This document shows positions 8,058-15,379 of a DNA stretch of 64,000 nucleotides, piece by piece (the first letter of the stretch is position 1; each line of letters opens with the position of its first letter). Origin of the DNA: Candidatus Bathyarchaeota archaeon. GTDB lineage: Archaea; Thermoproteota; Bathyarchaeia; TCS64. The notes under the pieces were generated by a model. The model had not been told where the DNA came from, did not search any database, and saw only the letters and a program-made list of their open reading frames with translations. The DNA lies in assembly GCA_026394265.1 (NCBI GenBank), contig JAPKYO010000050.1:1-64000 (forward strand), read 5' to 3'. Both the position numbers and the translations under genes were made by a program.

Positions 8058-8105
8058 CCCCATAGTACCTTCTTTTAACCAACAAGCAACTAATTCTCCC
8101 CAGCC

Positions 8106-8318
8106 TTGAGGATAACAGTCGAAGTTAAGGCTGGGTCCCGGGAAGAGGGCGTCGAATCCCTCGAAGAGGGGCGATACCTCGTAAAGGTCAAGGAGCCACG
8201 CCAGAAGGGCAAAGCCAACCAGGCGGTCCTCAAGCTCCTCAAGAAGCACTTCGGCAAGCAGGCGAGGCTCGTATCGGGGGCAACCTCAACGACGAAGATC
8301 GTGGAGATACTGGAATAA
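8106..8318 (+). CDS. DUF167 (YggU) family protein
   Basis: A 70-aa protein of the widespread DUF167/YggU family, whose function is unknown. Visible family features are VKAGSREEGV near the start, the loop KEPRQKGKANQAVLK (about 28-42), and the C-terminal VSGATSTTKIVEI, matching the family's 'GKAN' and 'SG-x-TS-x-x-K' patterns. The TTG start lies about 30 bases after a TATA-like CTTTTAACC (8073-8081), so the mRNA is probably leaderless. It lies 33 bases before the MBL gene and could share its transcript. Confidence 0.85.
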   Translation: MRITVEVKAGSREEGVESLEEGRYLVKVKEPRQKGKANQAVLKLLKKHFGKQARLVSGATSTTKIVEILE

Positions 8319-8351
8319 CGGCAATAAAGAGGGAGATGCGGAGGGAGTGAC

Positions 8352-8987
8352 ATGGTCAGGGTAACCGAGAGGATCAGGGCAGTAGACATCGAGAGGGCGG
8401 ACGGCCTCAGCACGAAGGTCTACATACTGAACTGCGAAGGCGGACTGATACTCATCGACGTCGGCTTCACGGAGCTGTGCATCCGGAACATCGAGGCCGA
8501 GCTCAAGTCGATGGGTAAGACATGGGGAGATATCAAGCTGATACTCATCACCCACGCCCACAGCGACCACATAGCCAACCTGCCGAAGATCCTCGACCTC
8601 ACGGGCGGACCTGAGGTCATGCTAGGGGAGGGCGACATCGACGCCCTGAAGGAGGAAACCGGGATAGATGCGGACATGGGACTTGAGCATGGAGACGTCA
8701 TCGACGCCTGCGGCGGAATCGAGATGATCAGCGTCCCCGGTCACTCGGACGGGAACATGTCGTTCTACCTCAGGGGCGAGAAGGCGATGATCGTCGGCGA
8801 CACCATCTTCGGCGACGACGACGGACACCTCTACACCCCCCCAGCCAAGTACAGCAAGGACGGGGACATGGCGGCGAGGGAGATCAGTAGGCTGCTCGAC
8901 TACGACTTCGACAAGCTACTCCTCGCCCACGGAAAGAATATCCTGAGTAACGCCAAGAGTGAAGTGGAGAAACTGGTGAACGCCTAG
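8352..8987 (+). CDS. Metallo-beta-lactamase-fold hydrolase (1)
   Basis: A 211-aa MBL-fold hydrolase. Metal ligands are visible as H-x-H-x-D-H in THAHSDH (His68, His70, Asp72, His73), the later His in PGHSDG, Asp in GDTIFGDD and a C-terminal His in LLAHGKN. The family covers glyoxalase II-like thioesterases, lactonases and many others; the small size and lack of a substrate domain do not narrow this down. It ends four bases past the stop of the convergent DUF1805 gene (overlapping stops at 8984-8987). Confidence 0.88.
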   Translation: MVRVTERIRAVDIERADGLSTKVYILNCEGGLILIDVGFTELCIRNIEAELKSMGKTWGDIKLILITHAHSDHIANLPKILDLTGGPEVMLGEGDIDALKEETGIDADMGLEHGDVIDACGGIEMISVPGHSDGNMSFYLRGEKAMIVGDTIFGDDDGHLYTPPAKYSKDGDMAAREISRLLDYDFDKLLLAHGKNILSNAKSEVEKLVNA

Positions 8988-9280
8988 CCGAGGGCGGCTA
9001 TGACGTCCTTCACGACCTTGCCCGGCTCCAACCCGAGCTGCTTCGCCTTCGTCGTCGCGGCCTTTATCGGGGCGTTGAGGACATCGTCGAAGGTCTTCAC
9101 GCCGCTCACGATGGCAGCCGCGGAGCCGAACTTCTCCGCTGCCTCGATGTTGAGGTAGCCGCACATCACGTACCCCTTCGCCCCCTTTATCAGGAGGAGC
9201 GGTGGAGCGTTCTCAGGCAGCGTCGACTTCATGGCGTGGAATGTCTTACCGCCGATCTCAATCTTCTCGATCTCGAACAT
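8984..9280 (-). CDS. DUF1805 (YunC-like) protein
   Basis: A 98-aa protein that matches the DUF1805/YunC family by its middle: PPLLLIKGAKGYVMCGYLN, then KFGSAAAIVSGVKTFDDVL and a C-terminal helix with AKQLGLEPGK. The family is found in archaea and Firmicutes and has a known fold but no established role. The start is an ATG with the opening MFEIEKIEIGGK. It is convergent with the MBL hydrolase gene. Confidence 0.85.
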   Translation of the reverse strand: MFEIEKIEIGGKTFHAMKSTLPENAPPLLLIKGAKGYVMCGYLNIEAAEKFGSAAAIVSGVKTFDDVLNAPIKAATTKAKQLGLEPGKVVKDVIAALG

Positions 9281-9345
9281 TTGGAGTCTATTGATGAGGC
9301 TCAGAGTTGGGGATTTAACCCCTTCGGGTTCACAAGCCGCATAAT

Positions 9346-9353
9346 AAAAAAAA
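9346..9353 (-). terminator. Oligo-T terminator after the small membrane gene
   Basis: Eight A's on the plus strand are eight T's in the direction of the ribosomal cluster, about 42 bases after the stop of the 40-aa membrane gene. Archaeal RNA polymerase stops at such oligo-T tracts. Confidence 0.5.
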
Positions 9354-9394
9354 CGATCAATAAAGGGAGAACCGGTCGTGTTCCACAGTCGTAA

Positions 9395-9517
9395 TCACTG
9401 TTTCTTCTTCGACAAGAATCCCCTCAGGGCGAAGCCTATCACAATCACTATTATGAGGCCGAGCACAAAAGACACGATGGGATCGTCTAGGATTCCTTGC
9501 GAGATTACGTTGAGCAT
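9395..9517 (-). CDS. 40-aa single-span membrane protein (leaderless)
   Basis: A short gene for MLNVISQGILDDPIVSFVLG followed by LIIVIVIGFALRGFLSKKKQ. Residues about 14-33 form one membrane span, and the end is strongly basic (RGFLSKKKQ), predicting a cytoplasmic C-terminus. The case for a real gene is the promoter: a TATA box CATATAACA (minus strand, 9541-9549) lies so that transcription would start within a base or two of the ATG. An oligo-T tract follows the stop. I do not recognise a family. It lies just beyond S27ae on the same strand but has its own promoter. Confidence 0.65.
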   Translation of the reverse strand: MLNVISQGILDDPIVSFVLGLIIVIVIGFALRGFLSKKKQ

Positions 9518-9540
9518 GGTTCAACCATGTTGTAAAATCG

Positions 9541-9549
9541 TGTTATATG
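9541..9549 (-). promoter_or_regulatory. TATA box of the 40-aa membrane protein gene
   Basis: CATATAACA on the minus strand, centred 28 bases before the ATG at 9517. This spacing predicts a leaderless mRNA. Confidence 0.6.
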
Positions 9550-9609
9550 GATTGTGCCCTTGGAATCTGATGAGATAAAACCCGGCATAAACCGGGGGCG
9601 AGTGCGTAG

Positions 9610-9846
9610 TTAATCGGTCTTGGACTTGAACATGGTGAATCCGCAGTTGCCGCACGTGTAGCGGTCGCCGTGGTCTGCCATGAAGTAGCCGCGCCCACAC
9701 CTGTTGCAGAAGGGCCTCTTCCTCTCCAGCTTACCGTCCTTGATCTCGTACTTCTTGTAGATCGAGTCGACGTGCTTGGGTGCCTTCTTCTCGACTGGCT
9801 TCTTATCGGCGGGCTTCTTACCTGCCGGTGGTGGTGCTTGTGCCAT
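9610..9846 (-). CDS. rps27ae: Small-subunit ribosomal protein S27ae
   Basis: A 78-aa small-subunit ribosomal protein. The Lys/Pro/Ala-rich N-terminal extension (residues 1-25) is followed by the conserved core [12 protein letters not shown], then a zinc ribbon with CNRC and CGNC (Cys47, Cys50, Cys65 and Cys68 approximately). Its stop side is downstream of S24e: the ATG overlaps the last base of the S24e stop, so the two are translationally coupled, as in most archaea. Confidence 0.96.
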   Translation of the reverse strand: MAQAPPPAGKKPADKKPVEKKAPKHVDSIYKKYEIKDGKLERKRPFCNRCGRGYFMADHGDRYTCGNCGFTMFKSKTD

Positions 9847-10181
9847 TACTTCTTCTCCTCCTCAGGGGCCGCGGCCGCGGCGGGCGTCTCCTCCGCCTTC
9901 ACCGCTTCCTTTCCCTTGTTGCGGGTGATTATGTACTTGGGCTCGATCGCCAGCGCAGTCGCCGCGTCGTTGTAGACGTGGGCTACCCCGGTGATCTTCC
10001 TCGTCCCCGCCTTTGTTTTGAGTTTGCGGACGTAGACGTTGTCAAGCTCCGTCCTCATGAGGACAGCTATGTCGCGTCTAACGTCGGCTCTGCTCGGAGT
10101 GGAGGCCTCATCAACCTTGAAGGCAAGCTCCTTTCTGCCAACCACCTTGTTGATCTTGGTGGATGTTAGCTCCAGCTTCAC
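9846..10181 (-). CDS. rps24e: Small-subunit ribosomal protein S24e
   Basis: A 111-aa archaeal/eukaryotic-type S24e. Family features are [15 protein letters not shown], the segment [13 protein letters not shown] and a [22 protein letters not shown] strand pair (shown as about residues 49-70). The last 25 residues are an Ala/Glu/Lys-rich tail ([17 protein letters not shown]), a common archaeal extension. It follows the dephospho-CoA kinase gene by three bases and is coupled to S27ae. Confidence 0.96.
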   Translation of the reverse strand: MKLELTSTKINKVVGRKELAFKVDEASTPSRADVRRDIAVLMRTELDNVYVRKLKTKAGTRKITGVAHVYNDAATALAIEPKYIITRNKGKEAVKAEETPAAAAAPEEEKK

Positions 10182-10184
10182 TGT

Positions 10185-10670
10185 CTATTTCATCTCCATT
10201 CGGTTGAGGAATCCCCTCGCCCACTCCCGCTTCTCCTCGGACACGGTCACTACAACAAGCCCCTCGTGGGGCTGGCCGTAGGCTATCACCGACCCGATGG
10301 GCATCTCAGCCAACAGCGGGAGGACCAGGAGGTCCTCTTCACCTTCCACGACTACCGCCACCCTCCTTTTAAGCGTTACCGCGCCCCTCAGCACGAGCCA
10401 GGCCTCGGCGTTTATAGTCGCCGCCTCGTTCGGGACATTTATCTCCCTCAAACCATGTTCGACACGCTCGACTTCGACCCGGAGGGTCTTGTTATCTACG
10501 ACGACGATGTCGGGCTGGAACCCAGCGGCGATGAGGTTAGCGGCGACGAAGTCGCCGACTATCGCGAAGAGCGGCGGCTTGGCAACAAGCTTCTCTTTGA
10601 GCCTCGCGGCAGTCTCGGTCGGTTCCCCCCGGTATAACTCACCTAGGGGGGTCTTGAGTTCGCCGCGCAT
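10185..10670 (-). CDS. GTP-dependent dephospho-CoA kinase (DUF359)
   Basis: A member of PF04019, shown in Thermococcus to phosphorylate dephospho-CoA with GTP, the last step of coenzyme A synthesis. Conserved parts are VGDFVAANLIAAGFQPDIVVVD (about residues 38-59), then DNKTLR, EGEEDLLVLP and GSVIAYGQPHEGLV near the end. Its place between Spt4 and S24e is the usual archaeal order. The ATG at 10670 gives 161 aa, but the frame continues upstream with LLLPES, which completes the usual family N-terminus, and there is no ATG, GTG or TTG before the upstream stop at 10764-10766. A rare start codon or a slightly short N-terminus are both possible. Confidence 0.88.
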   Translation of the reverse strand: MRGELKTPLGELYRGEPTETAARLKEKLVAKPPLFAIVGDFVAANLIAAGFQPDIVVVDNKTLRVEVERVEHGLREINVPNEAATINAEAWLVLRGAVTLKRRVAVVVEGEEDLLVLPLLAEMPIGSVIAYGQPHEGLVVVTVSEEKREWARGFLNRMEMK

Positions 10671-10722
10671 GGATTCGGGCAGAAGCAGCGTGTTGATCGG
10701 GAGAGGCTTCGGACCTGAGGTT

Positions 10723-10908
10723 TTACCGGATCTTGAGGGCGTACCGCCCCGCCTCTTTAATGCTCATCTTCTCAGCCAGCTGGCTCTTCGAGGGGTCGAG
10801 TATGATGACGAATCCGAGGAAGTCCTCGCTAAGCTCCGAGCCCTTGCAGACCGGGCAGACGTTCTCCGTCGTTATGATCTTGCAGGTTCTGCACGCCTTG
10901 GTCGGCAT
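10723..10908 (-). CDS. spt4: Transcription elongation factor Spt4 (RpoE'')
   Basis: A 61-aa Spt4, the small zinc-binding partner of Spt5 that keeps RNA polymerase processive. It has ACRTCKIIT and CPVCKGSELSEDFLGFVIILDP, with four cysteines (Cys6, Cys9, Cys18, Cys21 approximately) forming the zinc site, then SQLAEKMSIKEAGRYALKIR. The ATG overlaps the stop of rpo7, the usual archaeal arrangement. Confidence 0.96.
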   Translation of the reverse strand: MPTKACRTCKIITTENVCPVCKGSELSEDFLGFVIILDPSKSQLAEKMSIKEAGRYALKIR

Positions 10909-11483
10909 TACTTCTTCTTCTCCTCCTTTGGAGTCTCCATAGTCTTAACCTCGTCGTTGATCCAATCGAGTTTGCCGAGCATGGGCTGGCGCGCCGTGAC
11001 ACCTATCTTACCCGAGCTGCGCCCCTTGGGGAAGCTCACGGCGACCATCCTCACCCTGAAGAGGTCACCCCTCTGTATGGTGCGGCCGCTCTCCTTGCCC
11101 AGCAGGATGCCCTGCCTCTCATCGTAGCTGATGAAGTCATCCATGAGCTGGCTGACGTGCAGTAGCGCGTCGACGGGGCCTATCCTGAGGAAGGTACCGA
11201 AGTCCGCGACCTCGACCACCTCGCCCTCGACGATCTCCTGCAGCTGGGGGAAGAAGGTCATGATGCTGAATGTAACCTGGTGATGGGTCCCACCGTCACC
11301 CGGGACGATGCGGCCGACCGGGTTGACCTCGACCTTGTTTACCGAGATGACATAGCCGAGATCCTCGTCGACTAGCCCCTCGTATTTTCCGCGCAGCTCC
11401 TCGTAGGCCGCGTTATCGAGGGGTTTGTCGAACTTCGACGGGCTGATCCTGATGGTGTCCTTAAGGGTGATTAGGTTGAACAT
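10908..11483 (-). CDS. rpo7: RNA polymerase subunit Rpo7 (RpoE')
   Basis: A 191-aa archaeal Rpb7 homologue, which with Rpo4 forms the stalk of RNA polymerase. The N-terminal tip domain (MFNLITLKDTIRISPSKF) is followed by an S1-type OB fold from about residue 80 (EGEVVEVADFGTFLRIGPVD, then ALLHVSQL). The C-terminal tail is Lys/Glu-rich. The gene overlaps spt4 and begins 51 bases after the GfcR-like gene on the same strand, forming the core of the information operon. Confidence 0.96.
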   Translation of the reverse strand: MFNLITLKDTIRISPSKFDKPLDNAAYEELRGKYEGLVDEDLGYVISVNKVEVNPVGRIVPGDGGTHHQVTFSIMTFFPQLQEIVEGEVVEVADFGTFLRIGPVDALLHVSQLMDDFISYDERQGILLGKESGRTIQRGDLFRVRMVAVSFPKGRSSGKIGVTARQPMLGKLDWINDEVKTMETPKEEKKK

Positions 11484-11533
11484 CGCATCGCCTCAATTTA
11501 GCCGGGGTTGATTCATAAAAACGTTGTTGAAGC

Positions 11534-12259
11534 TCACAGCTCTATGAGCACCTCGAAGGACTCCTTGCTGATGATCTCCCCGAGGTCCTTCTTCCACTCG
11601 TCGCCCACAGCTACGAGTATGTAGATGCCGGCGATGTCAGCGCGCTGGTTCCTGACCAGGTCGACGAGCGCCTTGATGGTCTCGCCGCTGCGGACGACAT
11701 CGTCGATGATGAGTATGCTGTCCTTCTTCTTCAGGGATGCCTTGGGGACGTACATCGTCTTCCTCATGGCGGAACCCTTGGGGATGAAGGACTCTTCGAG
11801 GAAGTCGTTGATGCCGACCTCCCTCGTCTCCTTTGCGATTAGGAGATCGACGTCGAGGAGGTTAGCGACGAGGGTGGAAACGGGGATGCCATCGACTGCA
11901 GCGGTGAGCACCTTCGTGACGCGGCGCCCCGCGAACTTCTCCATCGCGTAGTTCGCCATGATCTTCAGCCAAGTGATCTCCGCTACGAGGGGAGTGTTGT
12001 CGAAGTAGCCCTCCTCGTCGAAGTTGATCCTCTTCTTCAGCTCGGCCTTTATGTCCGTGATCTCCATAAGCTTCTCGTAGAGGCCCTGAGCCCTGTCGTA
12101 GCTCGGCAGGACGTGCCCCCTCATGTACCTGCTGAGTATGGGTGGGCTGAGTCCGAGGTAATCGGATAATTCCTGATAAGTGTGACTCTCGCTTGCGACC
12201 TTTAAGAGGTCGGTGATCATCATCCTATATTTTAGTTCGCGTACCCTCGTCTCTGCCAT
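11534..12259 (-). CDS. gfcR: GfcR-like HTH-phosphoribosyltransferase regulator
   Basis: A 241-aa protein combining an N-terminal helix-turn-helix (about 13-60; YQELSDYLGLSPPILSRYMRG is 21 residues, with the turn at GLS) with a phosphoribosyltransferase domain. The PRPP-binding loop is SILIIDDVVRSGETIKALV, with the two Asp residues of the type I PRTase motif. This architecture is that of archaeal GfcR, which controls sugar or purine genes in haloarchaea; purine salvage is the other reading. It leads the Rpo7-Spt4 cluster. Whether it binds DNA, catalyses, or both cannot be decided here. Confidence 0.85.
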   Translation of the reverse strand: MAETRVRELKYRMMITDLLKVASESHTYQELSDYLGLSPPILSRYMRGHVLPSYDRAQGLYEKLMEITDIKAELKKRINFDEEGYFDNTPLVAEITWLKIMANYAMEKFAGRRVTKVLTAAVDGIPVSTLVANLLDVDLLIAKETREVGINDFLEESFIPKGSAMRKTMYVPKASLKKKDSILIIDDVVRSGETIKALVDLVRNQRADIAGIYILVAVGDEWKKDLGEIISKESFEVLIEL

Positions 12260-12284
12260 TCATCCCATCCCCCAGCTGGCGGAG

Positions 12285-12377
12285 CGGGCCTGAGGGGATT
12301 TGAACCCCTGACCAACGGCTCTCTTCGACCCTAAGGTCCTAAAAGGCCGACGCTCTTCCTTGCTGAGCTACAGGCCC
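12285..12377 (-). tRNA. tRNA-Lys (anticodon TTT) with 19-base intron
   Basis: The acceptor stem GGGCCTG/CAGGCCC is perfect, the D-arm is GCTC/GAGC, and the T-arm is AGGGG-TTCAAAT-CCCCT. The anticodon loop reads C-T-TTT-A, interrupted after position 37 by a 19-base intron. A canonical bulge-helix-bulge is visible: helix CTTT/GAAG, bulges TAG and AGA, and an intron hairpin GACC-TTAG-GGTC. Removal gives a 74-base tRNA with discriminator G and no encoded CCA. Positions 27 and 43 are both T, so the top pair of the anticodon stem is a U-U mismatch. A TATA box lies at 12413-12421. Confidence 0.93.
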
Positions 12378-12412
12378 ACGGCCCTAAGCGTTTACCCAAT
12401 ACAGTTAACAGC

Positions 12413-12421
12413 GTATATAAC
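12413..12421 (-). promoter_or_regulatory. TATA box of tRNA-Lys
   Basis: GTTATATAC on the minus strand, centred 40 bases before the first base of the tRNA. Confidence 0.5.
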
Positions 12422-12443
12422 TGTTGTTGGGTTTGCGCTAATC

Positions 12444-12455
12444 GTTTAATATAAA
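12444..12455 (+). promoter_or_regulatory. Strong TATA box with no obvious gene
   Basis: GTTTAATATAAA on the plus strand is one of the best TATA boxes in the window. Transcription would start near 12476 and run into a GC-rich stretch with CCCCC and GGGGG arms, then into tRNA-Gly at 12559. Either the tRNA-Gly has a long 5' leader or a small RNA lies here. Confidence 0.4.
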
Positions 12456-12558
12456 TGCTCTTTTCGGTAAAAGTTGCACCCCCACGCAAGTAGTGGCTCA
12501 GGGGGCGGTTCTCGACATACTTATTAGATCGCTTGGGTCTTCCCTTCTGGTACCGTGC

Positions 12559-12648
12559 GCGGCCGTGGTCCAGCCTGGTAAGATACCAGCCCCCCACGAC
12601 GATTGTCGGGGATAGTTGGTGACCCGGGTCCGAATCCCGGCGGCCGCA
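12559..12648 (+). tRNA. tRNA-Gly (anticodon CCC) with 17-base intron
   Basis: The acceptor stem GCGGCCG/CGGCCGC with discriminator A is typical of archaeal tRNA-Gly. The T-arm is CCGGG-TCCGAAT-CCCGG and the anticodon stem CCAGC/GTTGG. The loop is C-C-CCC-A interrupted after position 37 by a 17-base intron. The bulge-helix-bulge is canonical: helix CCCC/GGGG, bulges CAC and ATA, intron hairpin GAC-GATT-GTC. The mature loop has C at position 33 where nearly all tRNAs have U. The three bases after A73 are CCA (12649-12651), so the 3' end may be encoded. Confidence 0.92.
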
Positions 12649-12652
12649 CCAA

Positions 12653-13843
12653 TCACTCAGACCTGAGGGCTTCCACTGGGTTGAGGTTCGCCGCGCGCCA
12701 CGCGGGGTAGAGTCCCGAGAGTGTTGTGGTGAGGACCGCAAAACCGACTACCAGTGCACCGTTCATCACGGAGGGGATGGAGCTGATTCCTATGAAGCTG
12801 CCAACCACTCCGCTTAGGGCGAAGCCCAAGAGCACGCCCATGATCCCGCCGATGAACCCGGTCAGGATTGCCTCTGATATGAACATCAGCATCACGTCCA
12901 TGCTCTTTGAGCCGATTGCCTTCATGACGCCGATCTCGCGTGTGCGCTCCATCACACTGATCGTCATTGTGTTGATTATGCCTACCCCGGCCACAACCAA
13001 ACTTATCGCCGCGATCCCGCCGAGGACCGCCTGAATCGAGCCGAGAACCTGGTCCATGGTCGCCTTCGCGGATTCGTACGTCACTGCGCTGTAGCCCTTA
13101 CCCAGTTTGGCTTTAATGGCCGCCGCCGCTGGGGCAACGTTCTCGACTGAGTTGGCCTGAGCCATGACGTATGAGTAAGTATTCCCAGTCTCGTAGAGCT
13201 GTTGGGCGTCCCTTAGGGTCAGAGCCACGGCGTCGTCTAGGTTGATGCCGAATGTGGAGCCCTGTTTCGTCAATACGCCTATGACTCGAACCGTGAGCGT
13301 CTTTTGAACATCGCCGACACGAGTGGTTAATGTGATCCTGTCGCCCATCCCCAAGATGGGTCCATCCGAATCTTGAGGCCACGCTATGTTCGCTCCAATG
13401 ATTACGACGCCGTTGTCGCTGCGAACCATCGCGCGACCATCGGCAAGCTCGAAGCTCGTGTTCAACTTCTGGAAGTTTTCATCCAATCCGTATACTGAGG
13501 CGCGGTATGTCTTGCCTTTCACGGTGTATGTGGCGAGGTTGTTTGCGATTATCGGGGTTGCCGCCGAGATATATTCCACGTTCTCGATGGCTGTGAGGTC
13601 TTTGTAGGTTAGTTTTCCAGTGGTCATTGTGCCGCTTGATAAGCCGCCGGGGATCACCATGATGTTCTGGGGGCCGAATATCTGGAGCTGCCCACTGACG
13701 CTGTCGCTGAGACCTTGAGTTATGGATACGAGACCTGTGACTGCTGCGCAGCCGATGAGTATGCCGATCAGGTTGAGGGCGAACCGGAACTTTCTCGACC
13801 GGACACTGTCCCAGGCCGAGGCCAGTATGTCACCGGGTTTCAA
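12653..13843 (-). CDS. ABC transporter permease, MacB/FtsX type
   Basis: A 396-aa permease with the MacB layout: a first membrane segment near residues 22-43, a large periplasm-side domain (about 44-275), and three C-terminal segments (about 277-300, 322-352, 360-382) around the FtsX-type sequence TREIGVMKAIGS. The end, PAWRAANLNPVEALR, is a hallmark of the family. MacB-type transporters do not move substrate through the membrane channel but couple ATP use to work outside it. It is the last gene of a four-gene operon and begins with TTG 13 bases after the secreted protein's stop. Confidence 0.92.
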   Translation of the reverse strand: MKPGDILASAWDSVRSRKFRFALNLIGILIGCAAVTGLVSITQGLSDSVSGQLQIFGPQNIMVIPGGLSSGTMTTGKLTYKDLTAIENVEYISAATPIIANNLATYTVKGKTYRASVYGLDENFQKLNTSFELADGRAMVRSDNGVVIIGANIAWPQDSDGPILGMGDRITLTTRVGDVQKTLTVRVIGVLTKQGSTFGINLDDAVALTLRDAQQLYETGNTYSYVMAQANSVENVAPAAAAIKAKLGKGYSAVTYESAKATMDQVLGSIQAVLGGIAAISLVVAGVGIINTMTISVMERTREIGVMKAIGSKSMDVMLMFISEAILTGFIGGIMGVLLGFALSGVVGSFIGISSIPSVMNGALVVGFAVLTTTLSGLYPAWRAANLNPVEALRSE

Positions 13844-13855
13844 TGACTTAACCGC

Positions 13856-15379
13856 CTACTGGATGCCAAATAGCCGCTTCAGCCAGCCCCATATGCCGCC
13901 GTCGTTTGCCGTCGCTGTGGTGGTAATCACGGGGTTGACGACCTGAAGTGGAACGCTGATTGTTTTATTCTGTACGACGTTCCTGCTGTCTAGGTAGCTG
14001 ATCTTCAGATGCAGATCGTAGTCACCGACAGTGGCGTTGTCTTTGACCTTGAAGAGCAGTGTGAATGGGACGGGGCTGTCGGGGTCGACTGCGCCTATGT
14101 ATTCGGTGCTTCCCGTGACCTTCTCAACCGGCCCCTCGGGTACAACACTGATCGATGAAAACTCGACTTTTCCTGTTCCGACTAAGAGTAGGTCTGCCTC
14201 GAATGTCGTCGTCTTTCCCTTCTCAGCGGAGACAACTGCGTCCTTCATCAGGGAGAACTTGATGAGGTTCTCCACCGGGATCGTGATGGTCTCGGTCACT
14301 ATACCCTGGACACCCTTGGCGTCGACGTATTTTATGCTGACAGTTAGCGGGATATCTCTAGCGGAAGCCGAGCCGCTCATGAGTAGATCGTATGAGAACT
14401 TCGCATTTCCCCCTGCGGGTATGTCGCCCAGTGAGACGGTTGTCTGCGTCATGGGGGAGACGAGGCCGGTTACGTCCTGGCTAATGACAGCCTTCGCATT
14501 GTAGACGGGTGCGCCCGCACATGATGCCTCGAGGTTTAGAGTGAACTCCTCACCGGGGATGACTATGTGTGGTGCGAGGTTTTTCACGGTGACCACGGGA
14601 CTCCTCGTCACGGCGGTCTCGGTCACCTCGAGGGGGATGCTGAGGGTTTGACTCGACGTGATGCCCACGCCGTTATTGTACCAGATGCGCGCGGTGACCG
14701 CGTAGGCTCCTATCGGGGTGTTCTCAAGCACCTTTACTGAGGCGTCGAAGGCCACGGATTCACCGGGGCCAAGCTCGGAGATGCGGTAATTTATGGGGTC
14801 GCTTACGGTTACGAGGGTGGTGGCTGAGCTCAGGGAAATCTCGACGTCGCTGATGCTCGTGTTGGCCACGTTCTGGGTTGTTAGTCGTATCTGGTTTGTG
14901 ACGCCGGGGGTTATCTTGTTGCTCGAGGCGGTAATCTTCGCAAGGGGGAGGGCGGGCTTATCCACGACTATGCCTATTGGGACGGCGACGTCGACAGCCT
15001 CGTAGCCGTTGATGAGGTAACTGAGCTGCAATGTAAGCACATACGCTCCAACGGCCACATCGTCGTCGATCAATACGTCGACGTCATAAGATACCGAGTG
15101 TTCGATGTTGGCGTAGACCATCTGCGCCCCCTTAAGGGGGGTAACACCCGATGTTTTAGAGCTAAGAATCGCTTCCACCTCTATCACATCATAGCCTCCG
15201 CCGTTGAACAGGGTGATACTCATCACGTCCTTACTCCCGGCTGAGAACGTCGTATTAGTCGTCGTCACCTGTAGGTGAGGTTGGTAGTCATCCGCGAATG
15301 CAGATATCGTCGAACCCGCCATGAGGCAGGTTAGCAGTAACGCTATCAGCGTATTCTTCTTCACATTCATATCAATCAC
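13856..15379 (-). CDS. Secreted multidomain beta-sandwich protein (CARDB/COG1361-like)
   Basis: A 507-aa protein with a signal peptide (NTLIALLLTCLMAGS, cleavage likely after AFA near residue 29) followed by about four repeated beta-sandwich units of roughly 110 residues. Repeated phrases are 'T-x-N-x-ISDVEI', 'GPGESVAFDASVKV', 'IPAGGNAKFSYDLLM' and 'VGDYDLHLKISYLD', as in CARDB or S-layer-associated COG1361 proteins. The C-terminus has a short Trp-rich amphipathic end (GIWGWLKRLFG) rather than a clear membrane span. It takes the place of a MacA-type adaptor between the ATPase and permease genes. The GTG start overlaps the ATPase stop; an ATG at 15370 is the alternative. Confidence 0.8.
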   Translation of the reverse strand: MIDMNVKKNTLIALLLTCLMAGSTISAFADDYQPHLQVTTTNTTFSAGSKDVMSITLFNGGGYDVIEVEAILSSKTSGVTPLKGAQMVYANIEHSVSYDVDVLIDDDVAVGAYVLTLQLSYLINGYEAVDVAVPIGIVVDKPALPLAKITASSNKITPGVTNQIRLTTQNVANTSISDVEISLSSATTLVTVSDPINYRISELGPGESVAFDASVKVLENTPIGAYAVTARIWYNNGVGITSSQTLSIPLEVTETAVTRSPVVTVKNLAPHIVIPGEEFTLNLEASCAGAPVYNAKAVISQDVTGLVSPMTQTTVSLGDIPAGGNAKFSYDLLMSGSASARDIPLTVSIKYVDAKGVQGIVTETITIPVENLIKFSLMKDAVVSAEKGKTTTFEADLLLVGTGKVEFSSISVVPEGPVEKVTGSTEYIGAVDPDSPVPFTLLFKVKDNATVGDYDLHLKISYLDSRNVVQNKTISVPLQVVNPVITTTATANDGGIWGWLKRLFGIQ

